Notes: generated by a model from the sequence alone, not told the origin. DNA of 64,000 nt from an uncultured Muribaculaceae bacterium (GCA_910578385.1 CAJTQV010000006.1:62001-126000), one strand, 5' to 3'; shown: positions 26,067 to 35,452, counted from the first letter of the stretch. Numbers and translations are program-made.

Positions 26067-28187
26067 TCAGTTCCGCAGCGACAGCACAATATCATCGCCG
26101 CGCCGGTAGGCGCTCCCTCCGGGTCGAGACTGCGCCGCCACATGTCCTGTGCCACGTGTGCGCACATTCAGCCCGGCCTCTTCAAGTATCTTTACCGCCG
26201 AGGGAAGGTCATATCCGCGCACGTCGGGTACTGTACCGGGAGCTGCCCCGCCGGCGGCCTTGACTTTCTTGATACCCTTTATGCCGAGTGCTCCCGCCAC
26301 TTTACCCATGTTGCCACGGGTGGATGCCGACATCACCGGCGAACTGCCGTTACGCTCCGAGGTGTAGGTGGAAGCGTTGTTGAGCATACCGCGTGAATAC
26401 ATCTTGATGGCCATGTTCTTAACCACCTGGCCCGAGGTGCGGTTGGCTGAGTTGCCGGCACCCGACATCACGAGTACCATGCAGCTGTATTGCGGGCGCT
26501 CGTAGGGGAAGAAGCCCGCGAACGCATAGCGTCGTTTGGCCTTGTTGTAGACCCCGTGCTCAACAGGATATGCCGTGCCGGTCTTGCCCACCACGCACAC
26601 GCGGTCATCTCTTACGAGACGTGCCGTGCCATGGTCGCCCCATACCACCTCGCGTATGCACTCGCGCACCTTGCGGGCGGTGGCTGCGGAGCAGATGCTG
26701 TCGCGTATGTAGTCTATCTTGAGCACTGAGTCGCGGCCATCCTCGTCTATGAGGCTCTTCACCAGGTGAGGACGCACATATTTGCCGTCGTTGGCTATTG
26801 CGTTGTAGACCGAAAGTGTGAAGAGCGGTGGCAGTTCGGTGTTGTAGCCGTATGCCTGGCGCGCAAGGTCGAGGTGACGGGCTGTCATGGTTATGTTGTT
26901 GCCGCGTGAGTCTTTGTCTGTCAGGCGGCGTATGCGCGGTGTACACTCTCCTGCTATACCCGAGCGTATCGGCTCGAAGAAGCCGAGTCCGGCCAGACGG
27001 TCATACCATTTCTCCGGATTCTGTGCGTAACCCCGGAAGATTACACGCGCTATGCCCGGGTTCGACGATTGCTCTATGACCTGCTTCATGTTCTTCATGC
27101 CGCTGCCGTGGGGGTCGCTGGTCTTCATGAAGGGGGAGCAGTCAACCACGTCGTTGACCGACTTCACAAGTCCATCCTCAAACGCGACCATCAGCGAGAT
27201 CGGCTTCATGACCGAGCCGGGTTCGTAGGGGAGTACCGCACGGTTCAGTGCCTCGCCATAAGTGCCGTTTTCAAGCAGCTCTATGTTCGATATGGCCTTG
27301 ATTTCTCCCGTCTTTACCTCCATGAGTATGGCTGTGCCCCATTCGGCCTTGGCTTCGGCGCAGATTTTGTGAAGCTCCTCCTCCAGCATGTCCTGAAGGT
27401 CGATGTCGATTGTGGTATGTATGTCGTAGCCACGGCGCGGAGGGGTTGTCACCCAATTGCTTATGCCGTTGGTGAGAGCTACCTTCTTTGCGAGTCCGGG
27501 CTTGCCGTAGAGCAGCGTGTCGAGGTCCTTTTCCAGTCCGGAATAACCATGTATCTGTCGGGTCTCGCGGTTCTCGTTCACGCGGCCGATGCTGCGGTAA
27601 GCCATCTTGCCATAGGGGTAGATACGCGTGTTGCGGCTTTCCTTGTAGAGCGGATGCCGCCCTTTTATGGTTTTAAGGAACGGAAAGCCCTTGATGCGCT
27701 CATAGTCCTCAAGTGTCTTTTTCTGTGCGAGGCGCAGCGCGCGGGGACGGATCGAGTCCGGTTTCTCGAACTCTTTCTTCAGGCGCGTGTGCCACGAATA
27801 TTTCTTGATTGTGTCGGCCGGCTGCGAAAGCAGGTTGGCTATGCGTGGGTAATACACGTCGAGCGAGTCGGCCAGCGAGTCGATTGAGCTCCATGGCACA
27901 ACCTTCATCCGTTTAATCTTGTCGTGACGCAGGTCGAGCTTTATATCGTAGACTTTCAGGTTGCAGGCCAGTATGTTGCCGTTGTCGGCCAATATGTTGC
28001 CCCGTTCGGGCGCGATGGTGTCTATGCGCGACAGCTCGGCCTTGGCGCGCGCGTTCCATTCGTGCGCCTCTATAACGGTCGTGCTGAACAGTTTGACGAG
28101 AATTATCACCCCAAACAGTACGAAAGCTATCGTTATGATTCCGTATCGGAAAAGTATATGTGCCTTATTATTCTTTTTAGCGGTCAT
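26067..28187 (-). CDS. ftsI: Septal peptidoglycan transpeptidase (class B PBP) with PASTA domain
   Basis: Class B penicillin-binding protein that cross-links septal peptidoglycan with FtsW. A single N-terminal membrane segment is at about 13-34 and the dimerisation domain at about 55-230. The transpeptidase motifs are SVMK (S325-K328), SSN (374-376) and KTG (535-537). A flexible linker leads to one C-terminal PASTA domain (about 652-705: VPDVRGYDLPSAVKILEEAGL), usual in Bacteroidetes. Length 706. Confidence 0.94.
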   Translation of the reverse strand: MTAKKNNKAHILFRYGIITIAFVLFGVIILVKLFSTTVIEAHEWNARAKAELSRIDTIAPERGNILADNGNILACNLKVYDIKLDLRHDKIKRMKVVPWSSIDSLADSLDVYYPRIANLLSQPADTIKKYSWHTRLKKEFEKPDSIRPRALRLAQKKTLEDYERIKGFPFLKTIKGRHPLYKESRNTRIYPYGKMAYRSIGRVNENRETRQIHGYSGLEKDLDTLLYGKPGLAKKVALTNGISNWVTTPPRRGYDIHTTIDIDLQDMLEEELHKICAEAKAEWGTAILMEVKTGEIKAISNIELLENGTYGEALNRAVLPYEPGSVMKPISLMVAFEDGLVKSVNDVVDCSPFMKTSDPHGSGMKNMKQVIEQSSNPGIARVIFRGYAQNPEKWYDRLAGLGFFEPIRSGIAGECTPRIRRLTDKDSRGNNITMTARHLDLARQAYGYNTELPPLFTLSVYNAIANDGKYVRPHLVKSLIDEDGRDSVLKIDYIRDSICSAATARKVRECIREVVWGDHGTARLVRDDRVCVVGKTGTAYPVEHGVYNKAKRRYAFAGFFPYERPQYSCMVLVMSGAGNSANRTSGQVVKNMAIKMYSRGMLNNASTYTSERNGSSPVMSASTRGNMGKVAGALGIKGIKKVKAAGGAAPGTVPDVRGYDLPSAVKILEEAGLNVRTRGTGHVAAQSRPGGSAYRRGDDIVLSLRN

Positions 28188-28344
28188 GTCAAATAAAGTT
28201 ACCTCAAATCATCCCTTATCCTCCAAGTTTTCACTTCTGGCTCTCCTCAAATCTTTTCCGGTCTTCTTCCGGATTGTCTTCCAAGTCTCTTTCGGGCTTG
28301 CGGTCAGGCTCCCTTCGGAGTTGCCGTGAAGTGTTTTTTGTCAG

Positions 28345-28364
28345 GTGTGAGGGCGAAGCCCGAT
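28345..28364 (+). repeat. Family B repeat upstream of ftsI
   Basis: GTGTGAGGGCGAAGCCCGAT next to the stop codon of the FtsL-like gene. Confidence 0.75.
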
Positions 28365-28374
28365 TCAGTCAGAT

Positions 28375-28719
28375 TCAGTCCGTTGTTCCGTCATCGATCA
28401 GTTCATATGGCGGCTGTTCCTGAAACTCCAGCGGCAACCCTTTCTCGCGCACCATCTTGCGCATCTCCGTCTCCCGGATCAGCGACATGTAGGCCGCCTT
28501 CTCCTGTAGCTTGTTGCTCTCGGCGCGCGCGAGTTCCGTGTGAAGCCGCTTGATCTCTGCCATCTTGGTCTTGGTCTTGTAGCGTAGGCCGATAAGAGCG
28601 ATCACGGCCACCACGATTATGAGCAGCAGCCACGCGTTGCTCTTGAAGAATTCCACGGATATCGAGCGTCCGTACCGGAATTCCTGTACCCACGAGTATC
28701 CCCCTTTTTTCTTTCCCAT
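28375..28719 (-). CDS. ftsL: FtsL-like division protein
   Basis: A 114-residue bitopic protein between rsmH and ftsI, the position ftsL holds in dcw clusters. A basic cytoplasmic N-terminus (MGKKKGGYSW) precedes one membrane segment (about 28-45, NAWLLLIIVVAVIALIGL) and a heptad-patterned periplasmic helix (KMAEIKRLHTELARAESNKLQEK). FtsL sequences diverge greatly, so the call rests on size, topology and position. Confidence 0.8.
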   Translation of the reverse strand: MGKKKGGYSWVQEFRYGRSISVEFFKSNAWLLLIIVVAVIALIGLRYKTKTKMAEIKRLHTELARAESNKLQEKAAYMSLIRETEMRKMVREKGLPLEFQEQPPYELIDDGTTD

Positions 28720-28815
28720 TTTTTTATTGTCGCCTGTCGTTGCTTTAAGTCTTGATGCAGGTGTATATTCTGTTTGTAGGTGTAAGTTGTCTCTCTCTGG
28801 TACTGCGGGGTTGCC

Positions 28816-29724
28816 TCACAATAGCTCGGCTACACGCAGTTTCGCGCTCCTTGACCGTGGGTTGGCCTCGACTTCGGCGGCATCGGGCACGATGGGACTC
28901 CGTGTCACGGCTTTCCAAGGTGTCGATACGTTGCCGAAGATATCTTTGTCAATCTCTCCGGCCACGTTGCCGCTGCGTATGAAGTTCTTGACCATACGGT
29001 CTTCGATGGAGTGGTAGGTGATGACGGCCAACCGTCCGCCGGGACGGAGCACTTTGAGCGACTGCTCCAGCAGTCCGCGAAGCGCGTCCATCTCGCCGTT
29101 GACCTCGATCCGCAACGCCTGGAAGACCTGCGCGAGGTCTTTCTTCTCGGCCCGTGGGTTGAGCGTGCCTCTCACGGCCTCTACAAGCTGTCCTGTGGTC
29201 TCGATCGGTGCTTTCTCGCGTGCCCGTATTATGGCCGAAGCGATTGCACCCGGACGTTTCAGGTCGGTGTATGCACGGATCAGACGCTCAAGGTCTTCCT
29301 TGTCGTAGTCGGCCACGAGCTCAGCCGCGCTCCGGTCGCCGTTCCGGTTCATGCGCATGTCGAGCGGGGCATCGGTCCTGAAGGAAAAGCCCCGGTCGGC
29401 TGCGTCGAAGTGGTGGAACGACACGCCGAGGTCGGCAAGTATGCCGTCAATCTTATCTACTCCATGGTAGCGCAGAAAATTCGGGATGTAACGGAAGTCG
29501 GAATGAACGAACGTGAACCGTGGGTCGGCCGGTGCGTTTGCCAGCGCGTCCGTGTCGCGGTCGAATCCGAAGAGCCTTCCCTCCGGTCCGAGTGCGTCGA
29601 GTATGGCACGCGAATGACCGCCACCACCGAAGGTGGCATCAACATAAATGCCGCCGGGCTTGATGTTTAACCCGGCAATCGACGCGCCCAACAGGGCCGG
29701 TATATGATAAGTCTCTGACTCCAT
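28816..29724 (-). CDS. rsmH: 16S rRNA (cytosine-1402-N4)-methyltransferase
   Basis: Methylates C1402 of 16S rRNA. SAM-binding motif YVDATFGGGGHSRAIL, then DGILADLGVSFHHFD and FQALRIEVNGEMDAL, and the C-terminal GGRLAVITYHSIEDRMVKNF, all typical. I chose the ATG at 29724 because of a good ribosome site (AAGGAG, 5 bp before); the frame reaches back to 29787. It opens the dcw cluster: mraZ, which normally precedes it, is not here. Confidence 0.95.
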   Translation of the reverse strand: MESETYHIPALLGASIAGLNIKPGGIYVDATFGGGGHSRAILDALGPEGRLFGFDRDTDALANAPADPRFTFVHSDFRYIPNFLRYHGVDKIDGILADLGVSFHHFDAADRGFSFRTDAPLDMRMNRNGDRSAAELVADYDKEDLERLIRAYTDLKRPGAIASAIIRAREKAPIETTGQLVEAVRGTLNPRAEKKDLAQVFQALRIEVNGEMDALRGLLEQSLKVLRPGGRLAVITYHSIEDRMVKNFIRSGNVAGEIDKDIFGNVSTPWKAVTRSPIVPDAAEVEANPRSRSAKLRVAELL

Positions 29725-29834
29725 TATCTCTCCTTTTCTATCTCTTCGCGGCTCTCGCATCCTGCTCACTTTTTTGTGACAAGGCACTACTTCCGCAAAT
29801 TGAACGTAAAGTTAGTGATTTTTTCGCAAACTAT

Positions 29835-30968
29835 TTACACCTGGAGATTATTATCTGTTTTTTTTTGATTTTTTTGTTCGGATAACTCTGCAATCAACCT
29901 GTGCATCCGGTCACGTGTGTACAGTGATGTCAATATTTCGCGGTTATGTCTTTTCTCATATTCTCCCAGCGGGGTATCAAGTTCTTCCTGTGTCATGCTT
30001 TCAAGGTTGCCGACACTCAGTCCATGACTGATGGCCCATTCATATACGGGATTGCTCTTTATCAAGAATACCTTGGCTCCGAGATAGAGCGCGATGATGA
30101 TGTTGCCTATAGCCTCTTGACGAAGATTGCCGAAAAGGGCAACTGAGGCGCACCGTTGTTGTCTGTTGTATTTCTCAAGTGGGAGAAAGTCGAGCAAAGG
30201 AATGAAATTGCGTCCGAATAGTTTTTCACCCTTGGTGACAATGGCCTTTACATATTCTTTCTTCCCTGAGTAGCTTAGAGGTACTACTATATGGCGTCCA
30301 CGGGTGTCGAGACGCGAGAGAATATCAAGAACATACTCATGGTTATTGGTAGCCGATGCGGAATTGCCAATCATTATGTCTGTGCCACACACTGCCGATG
30401 AGATCAGTTCTCGGTTCAGTATTGAGTCAATGGGATAATAGAAGAAGTCTTTCCATTGCTTGCCGCTGAATTCCGGATAGTATTGCACCAGATAGTTGTA
30501 ATCGTTTTCTGTGGTATCGGTCACTATGAAGTCTACATATCTTGATATGAAACGTGCGGTCTGGCGTGCCTCAAACTTCTGTCCAAGGTTTTTGAATAGG
30601 TTGGCGATTCTCCTTCTTCTACCGCTGTTTCCGGGTCTGTATAGTCTGAAACCTTTGGGCACCAGAAGCTTGTTGTATAAGTCAAGTCCCCATATTATCC
30701 AGTAGATGCGGGAGCCGGCAGTGTCAATCTCTGAAAGAATCTTGATTTTACGTGGATTCAGAAGGTGTATGTAGATTTCGTCGTAATGAGCAGTTGCATG
30801 TCTTTTGCAGAATGCGTCGCGTCCTATTACGTTCGTACGGGCCTTGACAAGCTTGAAATCTTTCCTCCGGTTTGTCACTACCCACAAGTTCTCACCCGGA
30901 AAGACTTCCTCGAATTCATCTATGGTCCGGTTTATGATTTTCTCGTCGTTGACAAGGTGAAGTTTCAT
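29835..30968 (-). CDS. Fuc4NAc-transferase-like glycosyltransferase (family 56)
   Basis: A 377-residue cytosolic enzyme resembling the TDP-Fuc4NAc:lipid II transferases (WecF, GT56): an N-terminal MKLHLVNDEKI fold, the YWIIWGLDLYN segment (about 110-120), IMIGNSASATNNHEYVLDIL, and a late FLPLEKYNRQQRCASVALFGN. The start at 30968 overlaps the stop of the transaminase gene (TAATG). That gene makes the 4-amino sugar such transferases use, so the pair probably builds and transfers a 4-acetamido-4,6-dideoxy sugar. Codon and base usage look AT-richer than the dcw genes. Confidence 0.72.
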   Translation of the reverse strand: MKLHLVNDEKIINRTIDEFEEVFPGENLWVVTNRRKDFKLVKARTNVIGRDAFCKRHATAHYDEIYIHLLNPRKIKILSEIDTAGSRIYWIIWGLDLYNKLLVPKGFRLYRPGNSGRRRRIANLFKNLGQKFEARQTARFISRYVDFIVTDTTENDYNYLVQYYPEFSGKQWKDFFYYPIDSILNRELISSAVCGTDIMIGNSASATNNHEYVLDILSRLDTRGRHIVVPLSYSGKKEYVKAIVTKGEKLFGRNFIPLLDFLPLEKYNRQQRCASVALFGNLRQEAIGNIIIALYLGAKVFLIKSNPVYEWAISHGLSVGNLESMTQEELDTPLGEYEKRHNREILTSLYTRDRMHRLIAELSEQKNQKKTDNNLQV

Positions 30969-32113
30969 TATGATTGGCAAGCGTTGTAGAAGTTGATGAT
31001 TGTGTCGCACACTCTGTCAACATCCTCATGTGTGAGGTCGTGGAACATCGGAAGTCTCAGCAGACAGTCTGTGTATTTGTCGGCTTCGGGCAGCACGGCT
31101 GTGTCCCATCCTGACTTTCTGGCAAACTCGCTTTTGTGGAGGCTCAGATAGTGGAAGACTGCGTGAATGCCATCTCTTTTCAGCCTTTCGATGAGTCTTG
31201 TGCGCCTATCCGGAGTGTCGCATATCACGAAATAGGCGTGGGCATTGTTGGTGGCATAGCCGGGAATCTCCGGACACTGTAGCCCTTTTATGCCTCGCAG
31301 ACGACTGTCGTAGTGCTCCCACAGCTTTTTCCGTTTGCCTTGTATGCTTTCAAGTTCCTCAAGCTGTGCCCACAGAAAGGCGCACACGTAGTCGGCCGGC
31401 AGAAAGGAACTTCCGAGGTCAACCCATCCATATTTGTTCACCTCTCCCCTGAAGAATTCCTGTCGGTTGGTTCCTTTTTCCCAAAGGATCTCCGCACGTT
31501 TCACATAGTCCGGATGGTTGATAGCAAGGAGTCCTCCCTCGCCGCACTGTATATTCTTTGTCTCATGAAATGAGAAGCATGCCATGTGTCCTATGCTTCC
31601 CAACGGACGGCCTTTATAGCTGCTGTCTATCCCTTGTGCTGCGTCTTCGATGACAAGCAGCCCATGACGCTCCGCTATCTCCATGATGCGGTCCATATCG
31701 CACGCTATACCGGCATAGTGTACCGGGACTATGGCGCGTGTGCGGGGTGTGATCAGGCTCTCGATTTTTTCCGCGTCAATGTCCGGGTTGTCGGTGCGAC
31801 TGTCAGCGAATACTATGGTAGCTCCCTGGCGTGCGAAAGCTAAGGCTGTCGATACAAACGTATAGGAGGGAACTATAACCTCGTCCCCGGAGCTTATACC
31901 GGCAAGCATCGCTGCCATCTCAAGCGAGTCTGTACATGAAGTGGTCATCATACATTTCAAGCTGCCAAGAGTGCGTGCGAAGTAATTCTGGCAACGATTG
32001 GTATATTCCCCGTTTCCGCATGTTTTCCCTCTTTTTATGCAGTCTGCTATGTAGATTGTCTCTTTCCCGGTATGATACGGTATGTTGAACGGTATAGTCT
32101 CTCGTATTTTCAT
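30968..32113 (-). CDS. rffA: dTDP-4-amino-4,6-dideoxygalactose transaminase
   Basis: A PLP-dependent sugar aminotransferase of the DegT/DnrJ/EryC1 fold, most like RffA/WecE. PLP-lysine motif SFHETKNIQCGEGG (K near residue 183), nucleotide-sugar region IPFNIPYHTGKE at the start, and VIEDAAQG with the PLP-ring aspartate. The ATG at 32113 was chosen because a strong promoter lies at 32177-32207. It supplies dTDP-Fuc4N to the glycosyltransferase downstream. Confidence 0.82.
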   Translation of the reverse strand: MKIRETIPFNIPYHTGKETIYIADCIKRGKTCGNGEYTNRCQNYFARTLGSLKCMMTTSCTDSLEMAAMLAGISSGDEVIVPSYTFVSTALAFARQGATIVFADSRTDNPDIDAEKIESLITPRTRAIVPVHYAGIACDMDRIMEIAERHGLLVIEDAAQGIDSSYKGRPLGSIGHMACFSFHETKNIQCGEGGLLAINHPDYVKRAEILWEKGTNRQEFFRGEVNKYGWVDLGSSFLPADYVCAFLWAQLEELESIQGKRKKLWEHYDSRLRGIKGLQCPEIPGYATNNAHAYFVICDTPDRRTRLIERLKRDGIHAVFHYLSLHKSEFARKSGWDTAVLPEADKYTDCLLRLPMFHDLTHEDVDRVCDTIINFYNACQS

Positions 32114-32176
32114 AGAACTATTGGTCTTTTGAAGGACAGAAAACCTTGGTTTGCTCTGCCATGAATTAAACGTATG

Positions 32177-32207
32177 CAAAAATAATCTTTATTGCCTACA
32201 TCTCAAA
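32177..32207 (-). promoter_or_regulatory. Bacteroidetes sigma-ABfr-type promoter of rffA
   Basis: On the minus strand TTTG (32207-32204), a 19-bp spacer and TATTTTTG (32184-32177) match the consensus exactly. Predicted transcription start near 32170, about 57 nt before the ATG. Confidence 0.75.
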
Positions 32208-32216
32208 AAAAATTAG

Positions 32217-32224
32217 TATTTTTG
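32217..32224 (+). promoter_or_regulatory. -7 element of the divergent glycosyltransferase
   Basis: TATTTTTG on the plus strand. The best -33 match, ATTG at 32191-32194, is 22 bp away, a little long. The two divergent promoters overlap over about 45 bp. Confidence 0.55.
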
Positions 32225-32271
32225 TAGGCTTGTGGAAAAGCACTCATATTTCCAGACCAAAAATATCTGAC

Positions 32272-33114
32272 ATGAATTCTGACATGGATAATGACAATTT
32301 TACGATTGGAGTTGTGATTTCAACGTACAATAATCCTGAGTGGCTCGAGAAAACTCTATGGAGCTATATTGGCCAGCTGCATTTTCCTGATGAAATAATC
32401 ATTGCAGACGACGGCTCCGATGTCCGTACACGAGACCTCATTGATTCGTTCAGGAACAAATTGCCAATCAAGCATGTATGGCATGAGGATAACGGATTCC
32501 AAAAGTCGCGGATTCTTAATAAGGCCCTTGTCGCGGCCGAGTCAGACTATCTGATTTTTACTGATCAGGACTGCGTGGCACGCCCGGATTTTGTGCAGGT
32601 ACACGCTTGCTCGGCGCGTCGCGGATATTTTGTATCGGGCGGGTATTTCAAACTTCCTATGGATACAAGCCGGTCTCTCGGATATTATGACGTGGAATCA
32701 GGTGTGGCTTTCTCTCTCTCCTGGTTGCGTAAACATGGGGTGAAACTCAATTGGAAGTGTACAAAGTTGTTGCGATGTGGTTGGTTTTCGTCGCTAATGA
32801 ACCTGATTACACCTGCCCGTGCCTCATGGAATGGCTGCAATGCCTCCGGCTGGCGTGAGGATATGATCCGCATAAACGGATATAATGAGGATATGCAGTA
32901 TGGAGGTCAGGATCGGGAGTTTGGGGAGCGTCTTGTAAATCTCGGCATCAGGCCGATTCAGAAACGATATTCAGCCATTGTACTTCATCTTGACCACAAA
33001 CGTCCATATCGCACACGTGAGTCAATAGATAAAAATCGTGCGATACGTAAGAACACCCGCGTCCACAGAATTGTGCGTACGCCCCACGGCATTGAGGACA
33101 TATCATCCAAATAA
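32272..33114 (+). CDS. Glycosyltransferase family 2 with galactosyltransferase-type C-terminus
   Basis: A 280-residue GT-A fold transferase. GT2 strand IGVVISTYNNPEWLEKTL, nucleotide-binding IIIADDGSD, metal-binding FTDQDCVARPDF, and the C-terminal NASGWREDMIRINGYNEDMQYGGQDREFGERL segment of the Glyco_transf_7C domain. No membrane segment. The ATG at 32272 is preferred over 32230 because the -7 box ends at 32224 and the upstream ATG would be at the message start. Divergent from the aminosugar pair, probably part of the same surface-glycan function. Confidence 0.82.
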   Translation: MNSDMDNDNFTIGVVISTYNNPEWLEKTLWSYIGQLHFPDEIIIADDGSDVRTRDLIDSFRNKLPIKHVWHEDNGFQKSRILNKALVAAESDYLIFTDQDCVARPDFVQVHACSARRGYFVSGGYFKLPMDTSRSLGYYDVESGVAFSLSWLRKHGVKLNWKCTKLLRCGWFSSLMNLITPARASWNGCNASGWREDMIRINGYNEDMQYGGQDREFGERLVNLGIRPIQKRYSAIVLHLDHKRPYRTRESIDKNRAIRKNTRVHRIVRTPHGIEDISSK

Positions 33115-33258
33115 TCGATTGCTTCTCTGGTTCCACACCTGTCGTCGGTAGTCCTCCTTTCGTCGGAACACCCTTACCTGTCGTCTGTACACCATGTTGC
33201 CATATACTCTGTGATACCGCTCCTTAATGTCTACATGCTCTCTTATCGAGTCAGACCA

Positions 33259-34296
33259 TCAGCCTCTCTTGAATAGAGATTTCAGCTTGCTTTTCCTTTT
33301 ACGCTCGGCAAAGTATCCGGCGAGCTGTTCCAAAGCCTCCTTTTCGGTGGTGGCCTTGTCCAGTCCGGCTACCGCAGCATAATACCCGGCTAACTTTCGG
33401 GTCTCCGCCGGATTAAGGTTGATGGAACGGAACATCGACATCTGTCTCTTGCGGTCATGAACCCCAAACTTCATCCGGTTCAGGTCCACATAATAGAAGT
33501 CATATTTCCCTGTCGCAGTCTCTTTTTTCTCTGCAGCAGTCTCTTTGTAAAGTATGTTTCCGGGCGAGAAGTCCTTATGCCATACCCCCGCCTGATGCAG
33601 GCGGTAGATCTCGCGGGCAAAGGCCGGAATGAGCGTGCCGGCATTCGGGAAATCCTCCCAATTGCGCATCTCCGAAGCACCCGTCAACTCCCGGCAGATA
33701 TAGCAGCTCGACACCAACTTGATGCCGTTGCGAACCTCCCCGTAAGCTACCGGCTCCGGCGTAAGAAACCCCAACTCAGACATCCTCATCGCGTTCCGAT
33801 AGCTCCGTTCAGCCTTGCTTGTCCTTACGGTCGTATAGACATAAGCATTCACCAGATTCGGCTTCTTGAACTCCTTCACAACCACCATCAACCGCCTCGC
33901 ATCCTCCCCGGCCGTCATGTCCCCGTCAGTCCTTCCTTCAACGTTCTCCCCGACCGTCATCCCATCTCCGGTCTCTCCGGCCTTCCTGTCAGTCCTTCCT
34001 TCACCGTTCTCCCCGACCGTCATCCCATCTCCGGTCTCTCCGGCCTTCCTGTCAGTCCTTCCTTCACCGGTTTCCCCGACCGTCATCCCATCTCCGGTCT
34101 CTCCGACCTTCCTGTACCCTTTCCGGTTGGCCTCACAATGCACTTCGAGCCGCTGCCCTGCATCAGCCCGATACAGCACATTCCGTCCGCGATAGATGAC
34201 CTCGCCATCGGCCGGCATCCCTTCGCGCACCACCTTCTCAACCCACTCCCTGATACCCGCATACTTCGGGTTAACCTTTACTATATATCTCATCAC
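33259..34296 (-). CDS. Lipopolysaccharide-kinase-like protein with 21-residue repeats
   Basis: Protein-kinase-fold enzyme of the Kdo/WaaP lipopolysaccharide kinase type. The ATP lysine is in VVVKEFKKPN, the catalytic loop is GVWHKDFSPGNILY (HxDFSPxN), and the metal aspartate is in YVDLNRMKF. The insertion at residues about 62-135 consists of three copies of a 21-residue unit (63 bp; GETGDGMTVGE ... GRTDRKA) between the N-lobe strands and the lysine strand. It could phosphorylate lipid A-core sugars; the substrate is not known. Confidence 0.75.
   Translation of the reverse strand: MMRYIVKVNPKYAGIREWVEKVVREGMPADGEVIYRGRNVLYRADAGQRLEVHCEANRKGYRKVGETGDGMTVGETGEGRTDRKAGETGDGMTVGENGEGRTDRKAGETGDGMTVGENVEGRTDGDMTAGEDARRLMVVVKEFKKPNLVNAYVYTTVRTSKAERSYRNAMRMSELGFLTPEPVAYGEVRNGIKLVSSCYICRELTGASEMRNWEDFPNAGTLIPAFAREIYRLHQAGVWHKDFSPGNILYKETAAEKKETATGKYDFYYVDLNRMKFGVHDRKRQMSMFRSINLNPAETRKLAGYYAAVAGLDKATTEKEALEQLAGYFAERKRKSKLKSLFKRG
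33905..34112. repeat. 63-bp coding tandem repeat
   Basis: About three near-identical 63-bp copies (CCCGACCGTCATCCCATC, TCTCCGGCCTTCCTGTC) inside the LPS-kinase-like gene. Confidence 0.85.
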
Positions 34297-34330
34297 AATT
34301 CAAATCAAAATCCCTCTCCGTGTCTGGCGA

Positions 34331-34373
34331 GGCGGGCTTGGCCCGCCGGGTGTGGCGCGACCACCGTCGCGCA
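34331..34373 (+). repeat. Family A repeat, copy 4
   Basis: Intact double hairpin between the LPS-kinase-like gene and the lipoprotein gene. Confidence 0.85.
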
Positions 34374-34397
34374 TCGCGTCTCAGTCACCCCTCTCAG

Positions 34398-35024
34398 TCA
34401 CCCCTCTTTCCGAAGCTCAGTCTTTCTCCCTGCGAGGTCATACCAAGTCATCTTTTCCCCGTCAAGAATGCACTTGTACTCCTTGACATAAACCTCCACA
34501 CCGTCATCAATGCTCAGATACAGCCACCGGTGCAAATCATCATAAGTATAAGAGCCAACCAGCAAGAGGGGAGAGGTATATTGCCCGTCAGCTTCAAACA
34601 CATGAATCTCCTCCGTCCCTACAACCATCCATCTGCCCACAATAGGGGAGACGTCCACAACTTCCCCGCCGCCATTCTCCCCGTTCACATCCCCACCGGT
34701 CTGGCCTCCCCCGTCATTCCCGCCGGTCTGGCTCCCGCCGTGGTCTCCTCCGGTTTGGCTACCCTCATCGGCATTATCTCCACCGGTCTGGCTTCCGCCG
34801 TTGTCTCCTCCGGTTTGGCTACCCCCTCCTGCATTATCCCCGCCGGTCTGGCCTCCACCGTTTCCTCCGGCACTATCATTACCGGGACGGTGTGCTACCT
34901 TTTCAAGGTCATCTGAATCCTCATGTCCGCATGAACTCAAGCAGGGAGCCCCAAGCATCCCGACAGCAAGAATCAGCCAAAGCCATCCCCGCTTCTTCCC
35001 AATCAAATTTCCAACCTTTCCCAT
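34398..35024 (-). CDS. Putative lipoprotein with Gly/Gln/Thr/Asp repeat stalk
   Basis: A signal sequence ending in a lipobox (GAPCLSSC) begins a 208-residue lipoprotein. Residues about 50-110 are a low-complexity stalk of roughly seven units close to GGSQTGGDN. The C-terminal 85 residues (IVGRWMVVGTEEIHVFEADGQYTS ... YKCILDGEKMTWYDLAGRKTEL) look like a lipocalin-type beta domain common in Bacteroidales lipoproteins. Probably surface or periplasmic, function unknown. Start at 35024 gives a better signal peptide than 35054. Confidence 0.65.
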   Translation of the reverse strand: MGKVGNLIGKKRGWLWLILAVGMLGAPCLSSCGHEDSDDLEKVAHRPGNDSAGGNGGGQTGGDNAGGGSQTGGDNGGSQTGGDNADEGSQTGGDHGGSQTGGNDGGGQTGGDVNGENGGGEVVDVSPIVGRWMVVGTEEIHVFEADGQYTSPLLLVGSYTYDDLHRWLYLSIDDGVEVYVKEYKCILDGEKMTWYDLAGRKTELRKEG

Positions 35025-35054
35025 ATGCCAAAGTTTAAAGTTTCCAACCACCAA

Positions 35055-35352
35055 TTGGGTGTTTTAGTCTTACAGCTGCAAAGATAAGAAAAAATCCCGT
35101 ATTGACATTCCATTTTTACCGTCTTGCTACTCGGGAATAATCCAATATTCAAACCTCAGAGCCTTAAATCAGTGTAAAAACAAATTCAAAATCCTAAACA
35201 TTAGTTAGATATAAACTTTTTCGACACCCAGCCGTCAAACCCTAATTTAGAAAATCTTAAAGCCATCCCGCTCCAGCTTCACATCCCAATCTTATGATTT
35301 TACATTATGTTAAATAGAACTTGCGAGTTAAAATCGCTCCAACCTTAATATT
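35055..35352. other. AT-rich divergent intergenic region
   Basis: About 300 bp clearly AT-richer than its surroundings, between the minus-strand lipoprotein gene and plus-strand ybeY. No coding sequence and no perfect DnaA box was found. It is a secondary candidate for origin-associated sequence. Confidence 0.4.
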
Positions 35353-35395
35353 GGCGGGCGTGGCCCGCCGGGTGTGGCGCGACCACCGTCGCGCA
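35353..35395 (+). repeat. Family A repeat, copy 5 (last in left orientation)
   Basis: GGCGGGC-GTG-GCCCGCC followed by the GGCGCGAC hairpin. The next copy to the right, at 50953, is inverted. Confidence 0.85.
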
Positions 35396-35452
35396 TCGCC
35401 TCCATGTTCCCAATCCTGCAATCGGCCCCCGCGTGCACCGCAGTAGGTTCCT

